Below are positions 8,830-17,390 of a stretch of 64,000 bases of DNA, piece by piece. Each line of letters begins with the position of its first letter. The first letter of the stretch is position 1. The position numbers and the translations under genes are program-made. The stretch comes from Dyadobacter sp. 3J3 (lineage in GTDB: Bacteria > Bacteroidota > Bacteroidia > Cytophagales > Spirosomataceae): assembly GCF_009801115.1 (NCBI RefSeq), contig NZ_VTOL01000009.1, forward strand, positions 309,960 to 373,959. The letters are read 5' to 3'. The notes under the pieces were generated by a model. That model made no database searches, was not told the DNA's origin, and was given only the letters and a program-made list of their open reading frames with translations.

Positions 8830-8870
8830 TTTTCGTAAATTGGGATTTTGATTGACTATTTAACTTAAAG

Positions 8871-9386
8871 ATGATTCTTCAAAGTCCCCGTTTAGATATT
8901 ATTGTTTGTGATGATACACTTTTTGACGCGATCCGTATGGGCAACAATGTCCTTGGCCGCGTGATGGGTGTCAACGTACCAAAAAAGTGGACGGAATTCC
9001 GTGACACTTTTACACCGTCTTATCATCGTTGGAAAGCCCACCCTCCGCTTCGCGAATGGTGGGTTTATCTTATAGTTTACAAACCCGGGAATATGCTGAT
9101 CGGATCCTGCGGCTACAAAGGCGAACCGGATTCAAACGGGGTAGTAGAAATCGGTTATGAGATAGCGACCACACACCGATCCATGGGACTTGGATATGAA
9201 ACTGCAAAAGCACTGGTAGAACACGCTTTTAAACAAAGTGGTGTACTGAAAGTTTTGGCACATACCATAGCAGAAGAAAATGCATCGGTACATATTCTTG
9301 AAAAACTTGGTTTCCAAAGAACCGACGACAATGTGACCGATCCGGAAGAAGGCCTGCTTTGGCGCTGGGAACTTTCCAAAAGATAA
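8871..9386 (+). CDS. GNAT-family N-acetyltransferase (RimJ/RimL-like)
   Basis: A 171-residue protein of the Acetyltransf_3 type. The acetyl-CoA pyrophosphate loop is HRSMGLGYETAKAL (Q/RxxGxG/A pattern), preceded by the VEIGYEIA strand and followed by VLAHTIAEENASVHILEKLGF, the usual Asn and C-terminal alpha/beta of RimJ-like enzymes. It would transfer acetyl from acetyl-CoA to an amine; the substrate (protein N terminus, metabolite or drug) is not readable. It begins 41 bases after the coiled-coil pair in the same direction but need not be functionally linked. Confidence 0.82.
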   Translation: MILQSPRLDIIVCDDTLFDAIRMGNNVLGRVMGVNVPKKWTEFRDTFTPSYHRWKAHPPLREWWVYLIVYKPGNMLIGSCGYKGEPDSNGVVEIGYEIATTHRSMGLGYETAKALVEHAFKQSGVLKVLAHTIAEENASVHILEKLGFQRTDDNVTDPEEGLLWRWELSKR

Positions 9387-9531
9387 ATAATTCATTCTCA
9401 GAATAGTATTTCATCCCTTAATTGAAGTTATAAGTATGCGGCAAATTAAATTGGACTACTTCAATAATTATTTGTCTCAATTGATTAACTTAAATCCTGA
9501 AAGAAATTAAATTCATATTTGATTTGAACTT

Positions 9532-11241
9532 ATGATTGCCGTGTCAAAAGAAACTTATCCCTGGCTGAAATACTATACCGAAGGCGTTCCTTACGAGATA
9601 AATCCTGATGCCTATTCGTCACTTATCGAATTAATGGATACTGGTTTCCGGTTATATAAAGACAGGTCCGCTTTTGCTAATATGGGCAAAGAGTTAACCT
9701 TTGGCAAACTGGACGAACTTTCAAGAAATTTCGCGGCATATCTGGAAAATCTGGGATTAAGAAAGGGTGACCGAATTGCAATCCAAATGCCGAATCTGCT
9801 ACAATATCCGGTGGCGATGTTTGGTGCCTTACGGGCAGGTTTGATAATCGTAAATACCAATCCTCTGTACACACCTCGTGAAATGCAGCATCAGTTTAAG
9901 GACTCAGGTGTTAAGGCGATTGTTATCCTGGCGAACTTTGCAGCCCATCTTGAAAAAATTGTTGCTAATACCGACATCAAACATGTAATCATTACTGAAA
10001 TAGGCGATATGCTGGGTTTCCCTAAAAAGCTGATCGTGAACGCAGTTGTGAAATATGTAAAGAAAATGGTTCCTGCATATAAGATTCAAGGTGCCGTTTC
10101 TTTTAGTGAAGCGCTTTCGCTAGGTTCCGGACTTACTTATACAAAACCATCCGTTTCAAATATCGATGTAGCTTTCATTCAATATACGGGTGGAACAACA
10201 GGGGTTTCAAAGGGTGCAATGTTGACACACCGGAATTTAATTGCGAATGTTGAAGCAAACAATGCCTGGCTTACACCCGTGATGGGTGAAATGGAAATTC
10301 CAATTTTTGTTGCAGCACTCCCACTTTACCACGTTTATGCATTGACCGTAAATGCGCTGACCGGAATTAAAATTGGTGCATTAAATATCTTGATCACCAA
10401 TCCCCGGGATATGAATGCTTTTATTGACGACTTGAAAAAATACAGAATTAATGTATTTACAGGCGTTAATACCATGTTCAACGGACTTATGAATAACCCA
10501 CGTTTTGCGGAAATTGATTTTAGCCAGTTAAAGGCAACCACGGCCGGTGGAATGGCTTTGCAAAAAATTGTTGCAGAAAGATGGCTGGCTGCGACAGGTT
10601 GTCTGGCATGTGAGGGTTACGGCCTTTCGGAAACATCACCCGTTTTGTCATCGAATTTATTAATTGGTGAAAACAGAATCGGCACAATTGGAATTCCCTG
10701 GCCAAGTACAGCCATGGCCATAATCAGGGAAAATGACGAGTGGGCCGATACGGGTGAAGTTGGTGAAATTTGCGCTTTTGGCCCACAGGTAATGCTGGGG
10801 TATTTTAACCGGCCCGACGAAACTGTTCAGGTGATTTTTGAAAAGGATGGAAAACGGTGGTTTAGAACGGGTGATCTTGGCTATGAGGATGCCGACGGAT
10901 ATTTTAAAATTGTTGACCGGAAAAAAGATATGATCCTGGTTTCAGGATTTAACGTTTATCCTAATGAAGTAGAAGATGTAGTCTCACAATGTCCGGGAGT
11001 TTTGGAAGTGGCCTGTGTCGGAATTCCGGATGAAAAATCAGGTGAACTTGTAAAACTATTTGTTGTAAAAAAAGACACCGAACTTACAGAAGAAAAGATA
11101 AGAGCATTTTGTAAAGAAAATCTGACAGCCTACAAATGCCCGAAAAAAATTGAATTCAGAACAGAATTACCAAAGACAAATGTTGGTAAAATTTTGAGAA
11201 GAGTTTTGAGGGAAGAAGAAATTGCGAAGTTGAACAAATGA
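9532..11241 (+). CDS. fadD: Long-chain fatty acid-CoA ligase (FadD-type AMP-binding enzyme)
   Basis: A 569-residue adenylate-forming enzyme of normal FadD length. The P-loop-like motif is YTGGTTGVSKGAMLTH, followed by PLYHVYAL, the A5 motif GYGLSETSP, the A7/A8 region RTGDLGYEDADGYFKIVDR plus KDMILVSGFNVYPNEVE, and the catalytic Lys motif LPKTNVGKILRR near the C terminus. It should activate long-chain fatty acids to acyl-CoA with ATP at the inner face of the membrane, feeding beta-oxidation or lipid synthesis. It stands alone between a GNAT gene and a toxin-antitoxin pair. Chain-length preference is not readable. Confidence 0.88.
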   Translation: MIAVSKETYPWLKYYTEGVPYEINPDAYSSLIELMDTGFRLYKDRSAFANMGKELTFGKLDELSRNFAAYLENLGLRKGDRIAIQMPNLLQYPVAMFGALRAGLIIVNTNPLYTPREMQHQFKDSGVKAIVILANFAAHLEKIVANTDIKHVIITEIGDMLGFPKKLIVNAVVKYVKKMVPAYKIQGAVSFSEALSLGSGLTYTKPSVSNIDVAFIQYTGGTTGVSKGAMLTHRNLIANVEANNAWLTPVMGEMEIPIFVAALPLYHVYALTVNALTGIKIGALNILITNPRDMNAFIDDLKKYRINVFTGVNTMFNGLMNNPRFAEIDFSQLKATTAGGMALQKIVAERWLAATGCLACEGYGLSETSPVLSSNLLIGENRIGTIGIPWPSTAMAIIRENDEWADTGEVGEICAFGPQVMLGYFNRPDETVQVIFEKDGKRWFRTGDLGYEDADGYFKIVDRKKDMILVSGFNVYPNEVEDVVSQCPGVLEVACVGIPDEKSGELVKLFVVKKDTELTEEKIRAFCKENLTAYKCPKKIEFRTELPKTNVGKILRRVLREEEIAKLNK

Positions 11242-11300
11242 GGCTAGCATTTGGTTTTATTGATTAAAGATCATACTATTAGGATTAATTGACAGAAATC

Positions 11301-11513
11301 ATGGAAGCGCAAAATTTCAATTTACCCCTGACTTTTCAACAGGTTGCTAACATTGTGAAACAACTACCAAAGTCAGAAAAAAAAATATTAGTTGATATTT
11401 TAAACAAAGATGAACTAGACTGCGATTCAACACACACACACTTAGCCAGTCAAAAGATTCTAGAACAAGACTGGCTTAATCAAGAAGAAGATCAAGCATG
11501 GCAACATTTGTAA
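11301..11513 (+). CDS. Antitoxin-like protein upstream of a MazF-type toxin
   Basis: A 70-residue acidic protein from the ATG at 11301 (a TTG at 11289 is an alternative). The N-terminal half reads LPLTFQQVANIVKQLP with a following KILVDIL helix, and the C terminus DWLNQEEDQAWQHL matches tails of small Bacteroidota antitoxins that pair with PemK/MazF toxins. Its last 16 bases overlap the toxin gene, the typical antitoxin-first coupling. Expected role: bind and neutralise the toxin, possibly autoregulate; no separate DNA-binding fold is obvious. Confidence 0.7.
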   Translation: MEAQNFNLPLTFQQVANIVKQLPKSEKKILVDILNKDELDCDSTHTHLASQKILEQDWLNQEEDQAWQHL

Positions 11514-11830
11514 AAGGAGAAATTGTCGTAATACCATTCCCATTTTCTGATTTAACATCCTCAAAACGTCGTCCGGCTCTGGTTTTAGCTAATCTCCGCG
11601 GAGATGACATTATCCTTTGCCAAATCACAAGTAAAACTCTTAAGGATGATTACGCCAAATCTCTGGAAAGTTCAGATATGCTAAGTGGATCACTTGAGGT
11701 TTCTTCAAATGTTCGACCTAATCGACTTTTTACAGCAGATAAAAAATTAATTCTCTATTCAGTTGGTAGAATTTCAACAACAAAATATCAAGAGGTTGTT
11801 CAAGAGATAATTGCATTGATCAGATTGTAA
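11498..11830 (+). CDS. PemK/MazF-type mRNA endoribonuclease toxin
   Basis: A 110-residue protein with the MazF fold signature: GEIVVIPFPFSDL near the start, the conserved RRPALVL loop with catalytic Arg candidate, an internal CQITSK strand, and VRPNRLFTADKKLI followed by VGRIS. The family cleaves RNA at short sequences and stops translation when the antitoxin is lost. The start ATG lies inside the 3' end of the antitoxin gene. The domain is complete, so the toxin appears intact. Confidence 0.82.
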   Translation: MATFVKGEIVVIPFPFSDLTSSKRRPALVLANLRGDDIILCQITSKTLKDDYAKSLESSDMLSGSLEVSSNVRPNRLFTADKKLILYSVGRISTTKYQEVVQEIIALIRL

Positions 11831-11968
11831 TCTTTGTAAAACAAGATTTTTACTTGAATAAATGCGTTCATTTTATAAAAAAAACGTTGTAACTGATTCT
11901 CATTAATCTCCCCTATCCCCTCACATTTAACAATCAATTCACACCAAAAACTGAATTTTGGAAATGGA

Positions 11969-12015
11969 TTACTTATATTTAACAAAAGAATAACTCAAAC
12001 GTTGAATATAAGTAA
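11969..12015. repeat. Perfect inverted repeat abutting the hydrolase start
   Basis: TTACTTATATT at 11969-11979 and its exact complement AATATAAGTAA at 12005-12015 are 25 bases apart; the right arm ends two bases before the ATG at 12018. It could be an operator or an mRNA hairpin that masks the start. There is no T run, so it is not a terminator. Confidence 0.6.
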
Positions 12016-12017
12016 CT

Positions 12018-12749
12018 ATGAATCTACACAGAAAAACACTGGTATTATTGCATGGTCACGGGGTAGACGACTCCATTTGGGATAGTGTTGATGCATTATT
12101 AAACGAATATTACACCGTTGTCAGACCAAATCTTTCTCTCTTCACTTTTTGTAAAACCGTCGAAGAATACGCTGACGAGCTTCACCGCTTCCTAACCAAT
12201 GCTGTAATAGAAAAATGCACCTTAATCGGGCATTCTATGGGGGGATATATAGCACTTGCTTTTGCTGAGAAATATCCGGATATGCTGGAAGGTTTTGGTC
12301 TGTTTCATTCTACTGCTTACGAGGATGATGAATCAAAAAAACATCAGCGCAACCAAACAATAGAATTACTCCGTAATTACGGCACTGAAATGTTTGTTAA
12401 AAATACGGCTGGCAATTTGTACGGTGATCGTTTTAAAGAACTCTATCCGGATAAGCTCAAAGAACATATCGCCCGTTTTGGAAAAATACCTACCGAAGCT
12501 CTCATTACCGGAATCAACGCGATGCGCGACAGGAAGGACAGAACAGCTGTTTTGGCTGCCATGCCATTTCCGGTTTTGTTTATTATAGGTATGCAGGACA
12601 AACTTATCCCATTCGAAAGCTGTATCAGTTTATCGGATTATCCGAAACAAAGTTATCCCTTTATCCTTGCGGAAGCTGGGCACATGGGCATGATTGAACG
12701 CCCGGATGCCTCTGCCCGTATGATAAGTTGGTACATGACAAAAATATAA
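12018..12749 (+). CDS. Alpha/beta hydrolase
   Basis: A 243-residue cytoplasmic hydrolase without a signal peptide. The oxyanion segment is LLHGHGVDDSIWD, the nucleophile elbow GHSMGGYIAL, the acid likely Asp in IIGMQDKLIPFE and the base His in AEAGHMGMIE, so the triad is complete. The cap between them (KNTAGNLYGDRF) is of the short type found in menaquinone or haloperoxidase-like branches. The substrate cannot be told. An inverted repeat lies immediately upstream and a 13-bp stem-loop immediately downstream. Confidence 0.82.
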   Translation: MNLHRKTLVLLHGHGVDDSIWDSVDALLNEYYTVVRPNLSLFTFCKTVEEYADELHRFLTNAVIEKCTLIGHSMGGYIALAFAEKYPDMLEGFGLFHSTAYEDDESKKHQRNQTIELLRNYGTEMFVKNTAGNLYGDRFKELYPDKLKEHIARFGKIPTEALITGINAMRDRKDRTAVLAAMPFPVLFIIGMQDKLIPFESCISLSDYPKQSYPFILAEAGHMGMIERPDASARMISWYMTKI

Positions 12750-12780
12750 TTATCAGAAAATCGGATTATATTTATCAAAA

Positions 12781-12821
12781 ATAAGTCAGTGTTCGTTATC
12801 TCTTACGAAACACTGACTTAT
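12781..12821. repeat. 13-bp stem-loop between two hydrolase genes
   Basis: ATAAGTCAGTGTT at 12781-12793 and AACACTGACTTAT at 12809-12821 are exact complements; the stem can extend past a one-base bulge. It could terminate the upstream gene, but the T run is short (TTCCTTT). It ends 14 bases before the next start, so it may also sit in that gene's leader. Confidence 0.6.
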
Positions 12822-12834
12822 TCCTTTCAACGAT

Positions 12835-14061
12835 ATGCAAAAGAACACTTCTACTATCCATTTCCATAAAAGCTGGTTACTTCTCATTTGGATTTTATTA
12901 TTTTTCACTGCTTGTAGCAATGATGATGATAAGGACGTTACGCCTGAAGCAAACCAATATCTGGTATCAAGTACTTTTATTAGGGACGTTTCAAAAGAGG
13001 ATATTGTAAAATCCGCCTCAGCGATAGATGCGTCTGTATCATTATATGTTGGTGCATTGGCTAAAAATGCTGTCAAAGCATATAAAATAACTTACAAAAC
13101 AAAAAATACTGATGGAGCTGAAATTACTGCATCAGGTGCGGTAATAATACCAGTTACTTCTGAATCACTATCCATGATTAGCGTTCAGCACGGGACTATA
13201 ACTTCTGATGCAGCTGCGCCTTCCAATTTTCAACCCGGCTCAGAGGCTGATTCATTTGGATCACTATTCGCATCAATAGGTTATATCATAGTCTATCCGG
13301 ATTATATTGGCTACGGAGCTTCAAAAGATTTACCTCATCCATACGAACATCGCGCCAGCCTGGCCTCTTCGGCACTAGATATGTTACGTGCAGCCAAAGA
13401 ATTACTGAAACAACAGACTGAAGTAAAATGGAATGAAAAACTATATATAGCAGGATATTCAGAAGGCGGTTATGCGACGATGTGTTTGCAGAAAAAAATC
13501 GAGGAAGAAGCCTCTTCCGAATTTAATCTGAAAGCATCAAGCTGCGGCGCCGGTGCCTATGACAAAACTGCTTTTATGAAATATGTGATTAACAGTTCCG
13601 TAAATACGGTTGCTTCCTATAATTCTCTGTACTTATGGGTAATGCTTACCTATGACAGGATTTATAAACTTAACAAGCCAAAAACATATTATTTTAAAGA
13701 TCCATATGCAGCACAAATTGAGCAACTAGGAATTGCAAATCCGATTAATGTCAGCTTCAACACGATACTAAATGATTCTTTCAAAACAGCGGTAAACACA
13801 GGAAGGGATACAGGCTTTATTACAGCTATTGGCGACAATGATGTGTATAACTGGAAACCTAAAACTCCAACCCGATTAATTCATGGTACCGCAGATCCGT
13901 TAGTTTTCTATTTTAATTCAGTAAATGCTGTAACTGCAATGAATAAGCTCGGTGCCGCAGATGTGGTACTTGTTCCAGTACCTGGCGGTACACATTCTTC
14001 TTCTATACCACAATATCTTATTACTACTTTGGGATTTTTTACAAACCCTACATACCAATAA
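12835..14061 (+). CDS. Secreted lipase-like alpha/beta hydrolase lipoprotein
   Basis: A 408-residue lipoprotein: hydrophobic signal WLLLIWILLFF then lipobox TAC with Cys25 and an acidic SNDDDKD linker, typical of surface-exposed or periplasmic lipoproteins. The catalytic domain resembles secretory lipase (LIP) proteins: GTITSDAAAPSNF, IVYPDYIGYGAS, nucleophile GYSEGGYAT, acid Asp in IHGTADPLVFY, and His in PGGTHSSSIP. It should hydrolyse an ester at the cell envelope; the substrate is not known. The start lies just after the strong stem-loop at 12781-12821. Confidence 0.82.
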   Translation: MQKNTSTIHFHKSWLLLIWILLFFTACSNDDDKDVTPEANQYLVSSTFIRDVSKEDIVKSASAIDASVSLYVGALAKNAVKAYKITYKTKNTDGAEITASGAVIIPVTSESLSMISVQHGTITSDAAAPSNFQPGSEADSFGSLFASIGYIIVYPDYIGYGASKDLPHPYEHRASLASSALDMLRAAKELLKQQTEVKWNEKLYIAGYSEGGYATMCLQKKIEEEASSEFNLKASSCGAGAYDKTAFMKYVINSSVNTVASYNSLYLWVMLTYDRIYKLNKPKTYYFKDPYAAQIEQLGIANPINVSFNTILNDSFKTAVNTGRDTGFITAIGDNDVYNWKPKTPTRLIHGTADPLVFYFNSVNAVTAMNKLGAADVVLVPVPGGTHSSSIPQYLITTLGFFTNPTYQ

Positions 14062-14231
14062 AATACTATATTTGCAGTCAATCAAGTCTATAAGACAAAT
14101 ATGGTTGTTGATAATAATTATTTTTCCTTCGTTTCTAATAACCGGTCTCTAATGAACCGGATTAGTGATGTACGATGTTGTTCTTAAAAAAAATGACACC
14201 GTAATTTAACATCATATTTTTTTATTTTCCC

Positions 14232-15107
14232 ATGTCTACACTTCTTGATTTAGTAGGAAATACCCCATTAGTTGAATTAAACCGCATTAATCCAAATCCA
14301 AACGTAAAACTTTACGGTAAGCTTGAAGGAAATAATCCCGGAGGGAGCGTAAAAGATCGCGCAGCTTACAGCATGATTAAGGGTGCAATGGACCGGCGCG
14401 AAATAAAACCAGGTACCAAATTAATTGAAGCTACCAGCGGTAACACAGGTATTGCGCTTGCCATGATTGCCAGATTATTTGATATTGAAATTGAACTGGT
14501 AATGCCTCAGAATTCTACCCGTGAGCGCGTTTTGACCATGGAAGCTTTTGGTGCAAAAGTTACGCTGCTAGATACCATGGAAATTTCCAGGGATTATGCC
14601 GAGGAAAAAGCCGAAACAGGGGAATATTTGATGCTCAATCAATTCGCTAATCCTGATAACTGGAAAGCGCATTATAACACAACCGGGCCAGAAATATTCC
14701 GCGATACAGATCAGCAAATAACACATTTTGTTTCTTCAATGGGCACAACAGGTACTATTATGGGTGTTTCCCGTTATTTGAAGGAACAAAATAAAAATAT
14801 ACAAATTGTAGGCTGCCAGCCAACCGATGGATCCAGCATCCCTGGAATCAGAAAATGGCCGGTAGAATATCTTCCAAAAATTTTCGAAAAAGACCGCGTT
14901 GATCAGGTTATTGAAGTGACTCAGCATGATGCCGTACTTATGACGCGCCGTCTTGCCAATGAAGAAGCTGTTTTTGCAGGAATGAGTAGCGGCGGCGCTG
15001 CCTGGGCTGCTGTGGAACTTGCCAAGACACTGGATTCAGGTATTATTGTATCTATAATCTGCGACCGCGGAGACAGATATCTTTCAAGCGATTTGTTTGG
15101 AGGGTGA
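14232..15107 (+). CDS. cysM: Cysteine synthase B
   Basis: A 291-residue PLP enzyme that follows E. coli CysM closely in motif order: VGNTPLVELNRI, the PLP lysine in GGSVKDRAA, EATSGNTGIALAM, NQFANPDNWKAHYNTTGPEI, the phosphate loop SSMGTTGTIMGVSRYL, GSSIPGIRKWPVEYLP and the C-terminal ICDRGDRYLS. The WPVEYLP segment and short C terminus distinguish CysM from CysK. It makes L-cysteine from O-acetylserine and sulfide, and CysM types can also use thiosulfate. The gene stands alone; a dispersed repeat element begins within a few bases of its stop. Confidence 0.9.
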   Translation: MSTLLDLVGNTPLVELNRINPNPNVKLYGKLEGNNPGGSVKDRAAYSMIKGAMDRREIKPGTKLIEATSGNTGIALAMIARLFDIEIELVMPQNSTRERVLTMEAFGAKVTLLDTMEISRDYAEEKAETGEYLMLNQFANPDNWKAHYNTTGPEIFRDTDQQITHFVSSMGTTGTIMGVSRYLKEQNKNIQIVGCQPTDGSSIPGIRKWPVEYLPKIFEKDRVDQVIEVTQHDAVLMTRRLANEEAVFAGMSSGGAAWAAVELAKTLDSGIIVSIICDRGDRYLSSDLFGG

Positions 15108-15285
15108 GTAGCTATTAGGTGTTGGCTTTTAGCTGCGGCCCATCAGTACGCTTTTGCTTAATAGGAGTTCACTATTTGTGAGTCTTTTTTTACTACCAGA
15201 AATTACCACAAAAAAATTTGGCTATTAGCAATTATCTGCGGGCCAAAAAGCCAACAGCTAAACGCTAATAGCCAAAAGCCAAATC
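15108..15285. repeat. Dispersed inverted-repeat element, copy A
   Basis: Between cysM and the converging membrane-protein gene lie two imperfect, inverted arms rich in the words GGCTATTAGC and AGCCAACAGCTA: the left arm at about 15110-15150 (AGCTATTAGG, GTTGGCTTTTAGCTG) and the right arm at about 15219-15285 (TTGGCTATTAGCA, AGCCAACAGCTA, CGCTAATAGCC). A related structure occurs at 38199-38415. The arms could form a long cruciform or RNA hairpin. No coding potential is seen between them. Confidence 0.6.
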
Positions 15286-15703
15286 AGAACCAGCCTGCAC
15301 CCAGATTTCGGAAAGGCCATGGAATAGCGGCCAGAATGATAATCAACGCCATTCCGTAGAAATACAAAACGGTACGGTGTTTAGCTGCCCCAACAAGTTT
15401 CTTCGAGCGAACGCGTCCTACTGTTATCAGGATAATCGCGATTACCATCATGAAAACGTGTTCAATAGAATAAAAGCGAATTACTTTATCGCTGATCTGT
15501 CCGAAATTCACATATGGACTCATAGTATAAAGTACCAACCCAATCAAAAGCTGGGTATGTGTAGCGATTAATGCGAACAAATAAATTTTGCTGTCGCCTT
15601 GTTTATTATTTTGCCAATTGGAATATGCAATGGCAACTGCGGCAATTAATAGCCCAAGCACAACATAACGTAAGCCAGAATGGGCACGTATAAGAGCGTT
15701 CAT
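15284..15703 (-). CDS. Small four-helix membrane protein, possible haem binder
   Basis: A 139-residue integral membrane protein with four predicted helices and no signal peptide. One His sits at each helix boundary or interior: HSGLRYVVLG, ATHTQLLIGL, IEHVFMMVIA and KHRTVLYFYG. That pattern resembles cytochrome b561-like four-helix bundles with two haems, but this is inference from histidine placement. Widely conserved in Cytophagales by my recollection, with no characterised member. The 3' end runs into the right arm of the repeat element, so repeat and stop codon overlap by a few bases. Confidence 0.6.
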   Translation of the reverse strand: MNALIRAHSGLRYVVLGLLIAAVAIAYSNWQNNKQGDSKIYLFALIATHTQLLIGLVLYTMSPYVNFGQISDKVIRFYSIEHVFMMVIAIILITVGRVRSKKLVGAAKHRTVLYFYGMALIIILAAIPWPFRNLGAGWF

Positions 15704-15869
15704 ATGTTATAAAACAAGTTATGGTGAAATCGTAAGTCTGCAAAGGTAGTCGCCAGGCAAGCATATCACAACAATTAGGAGCACCGAAATCGATATACTT
15801 TATGGTCCACAGTAAATTTTTAATGCATAATATTTGTTCAGGTTTAAATTTCAAATTAAATATCACCTA

Positions 15870-16172
15870 ATGATTCTGTTTAACATCACTGTAAATATTA
15901 GCCACCAAGCCGAAAAAGAATGGCTTAAATATATGAAAGAACACTACATCCCTGCCGTTATGGCGAGCGGATTGCCTGTTGAAAATAAATTACTGCGTCT
16001 TTTAACAGAAATTGAGAACGAAGGTTCAACCTACACGAACCAGTATATTTTCCGGACTATGGAAGATTTCGTTGCTTACCAAACGGAATATCAGTCTGAA
16101 ATTATTGAAAAGCACCATGCAAAATTTAATGGTCAATATGTGTCGTTTCGGTCACTTCTGGAGGAAGCCTGA
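15870..16172 (+). CDS. DUF4286 family protein
   Basis: A 100-residue cytoplasmic protein starting MILFNITVNIS. The pattern (short beta strand, AEKEWLKYMKEHYIPAVMASG helix region, KLLRLLTEIEN, YTNQYIFRTMEDFVAYQ, HAKFNGQYVSFRSLLEE) is the DUF4286 family, a ferredoxin-like fold present in almost all Bacteroidota. The molecular role is unknown. I use the ATG at 15870; the frame is open upstream to 15834 without a better start. It lies a few hundred bases before the hibernation factor gene. Confidence 0.78.
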   Translation: MILFNITVNISHQAEKEWLKYMKEHYIPAVMASGLPVENKLLRLLTEIENEGSTYTNQYIFRTMEDFVAYQTEYQSEIIEKHHAKFNGQYVSFRSLLEEA

Positions 16173-16401
16173 CGCTCAGCAGCTAATTTCGTACCTGTAA
16201 AAGTTTTTAAATAAAACCTTAACATTCGCTTGACATTACGGTAATCTTTCCCTTTATTTAATATACCGTATGTCTTCAAAATCACGAAGAATAAAAAACG
16301 GTTCGCATTTATTTTACATAGCATACGGACTGTTTTTTATAAATAATATGATTTGAAGGCCGGTTGGAAAGTAATGTTTTACCATAAAACTTTAAGTGCT
16401 T

Positions 16402-16779
16402 ATGAGACTGCAAATGCAAGCAATTCACTTCGACGCTGACCCTAAACTGTTGACATTCATTCAACAAAAAATGGATAAACTCGACACGTTTTACGATAAG
16501 ATTACGAGTGGTGAAGTGTTTCTTAAATTGGATAAAAGTGATAACGCCAAATTACATACCAAACTTCTTGAAGTTAAAATTTATGTACCAGGCGGGACAA
16601 TGTTCGTAAGGGAGCAAGGGACAACATTTGAGGAGGCTACTGATTTAGCGATTGATACATTGAAAATGCAGGTTAAGAAATTTAAAGACAAGCGGAACAA
16701 GGCAAGGGCTCCAAAACCGGTTGATGGAGTTTTAGAGACAGACGAAGTTGCTGTCATAACGGAAGATATCGAAGATTAA
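16402..16779 (+). CDS. hpf: Ribosome hibernation-promoting factor, short HPF/YfiA type
   Basis: A 125-residue protein from the ATG at 16402 (GTG at 16396 possible). It shows the S30AE fold: QAIHFDADPKLLTFIQQK, the LDTFYDKITSGEVFLKL helix-strand unit, KLLEVKIYVPGGTMFV, then the EEATDLAIDTLKMQVKKFKDK helix, with basic residues ending the domain. Short forms bind the 30S decoding region and stabilise inactive ribosomes in stationary phase. There is no long C-terminal dimerisation domain, only a 20-residue acidic tail. A strong terminator follows. Confidence 0.88.
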   Translation: MRLQMQAIHFDADPKLLTFIQQKMDKLDTFYDKITSGEVFLKLDKSDNAKLHTKLLEVKIYVPGGTMFVREQGTTFEEATDLAIDTLKMQVKKFKDKRNKARAPKPVDGVLETDEVAVITEDIED

Positions 16780-16795
16780 AAATTATATATGTTTG

Positions 16796-16832
16796 TAAAG
16801 AAAGCTACTCCAAAAGGGTAGCTTTCTTTATT
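16796..16832 (+). terminator. Rho-independent terminator of hpf
   Basis: Stem TAAAGAAAGCTAC / GTAGCTTTCTTTA, closely followed by TTTTG. Confidence 0.85.
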
Positions 16833-16920
16833 TTGTGATTATCCGTCATTATTACTAAGACCCGATTTGTAGTAATCGTTGAATTAACCGATTTTTGCGA
16901 AAAACTTTAAATGTTAACTT

Positions 16921-17334
16921 ATGAATATAGAACCTGTTGTTGGCTCCGCTTTTGATCACGCTTTCCGTTTCACTCAGGAGCAGGTTATACAATTTGCAGA
17001 ACTGACCGGCGATAACAATCCGCTGCATCTGGACGCAGATTACGCAGCCACAACCAGTTTTAAACGGCCGATCATCCATGGAATGTTAGGCACTACCGTT
17101 TTTACAAAAGTTTTAGGAACTGAATTTCCCGGATTCGGATCGATCTACCTAAAACAGACTGTGGAATATTTAAGGCCTATGTTTGTGGAAACAGACTATA
17201 AAGCGGTGTTTACCATAAAATCAATTGATCCTGTTAAACACATCGCGGAAATATCTACCGAAATTGTTGACATCAATACAAAAAAAGTGGTGACCCGAGG
17301 AATTGCTACGATGATTAACCAGGAAAAATTTTAA
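16921..17334 (+). CDS. MaoC-like (R)-specific enoyl-CoA hydratase
   Basis: A 137-residue single hot-dog protein. The hydratase 2 motif is present: FAELTGDNNPLHLDADYAA, with the catalytic Asp and His of the D-x5-H pattern, then FKRPIIHGML and the QTVEYLRPMFVETD strand. Members hydrate trans-2-enoyl-CoA to the (R)-3-hydroxyacyl-CoA, linking beta-oxidation to polyhydroxyalkanoate or lipid pathways. No PHA synthase gene is in the window, so the physiological role is open. Confidence 0.85.
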   Translation: MNIEPVVGSAFDHAFRFTQEQVIQFAELTGDNNPLHLDADYAATTSFKRPIIHGMLGTTVFTKVLGTEFPGFGSIYLKQTVEYLRPMFVETDYKAVFTIKSIDPVKHIAEISTEIVDINTKKVVTRGIATMINQEKF

Positions 17335-17336
17335 CA

Positions 17337-17375
17337 CAAAAGAGCCGGATTTCTGCAAACCCGGCTCTTTTTACT
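17337..17375 (+). terminator. Rho-independent terminator of the MaoC gene
   Basis: Stem AAAAGAGCCGG / CCGGCTCTTTT followed by TTACT. It lies between converging genes and may serve both. Confidence 0.8.
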
Positions 17376-17390
17376 ATTTATCTTGAAATC

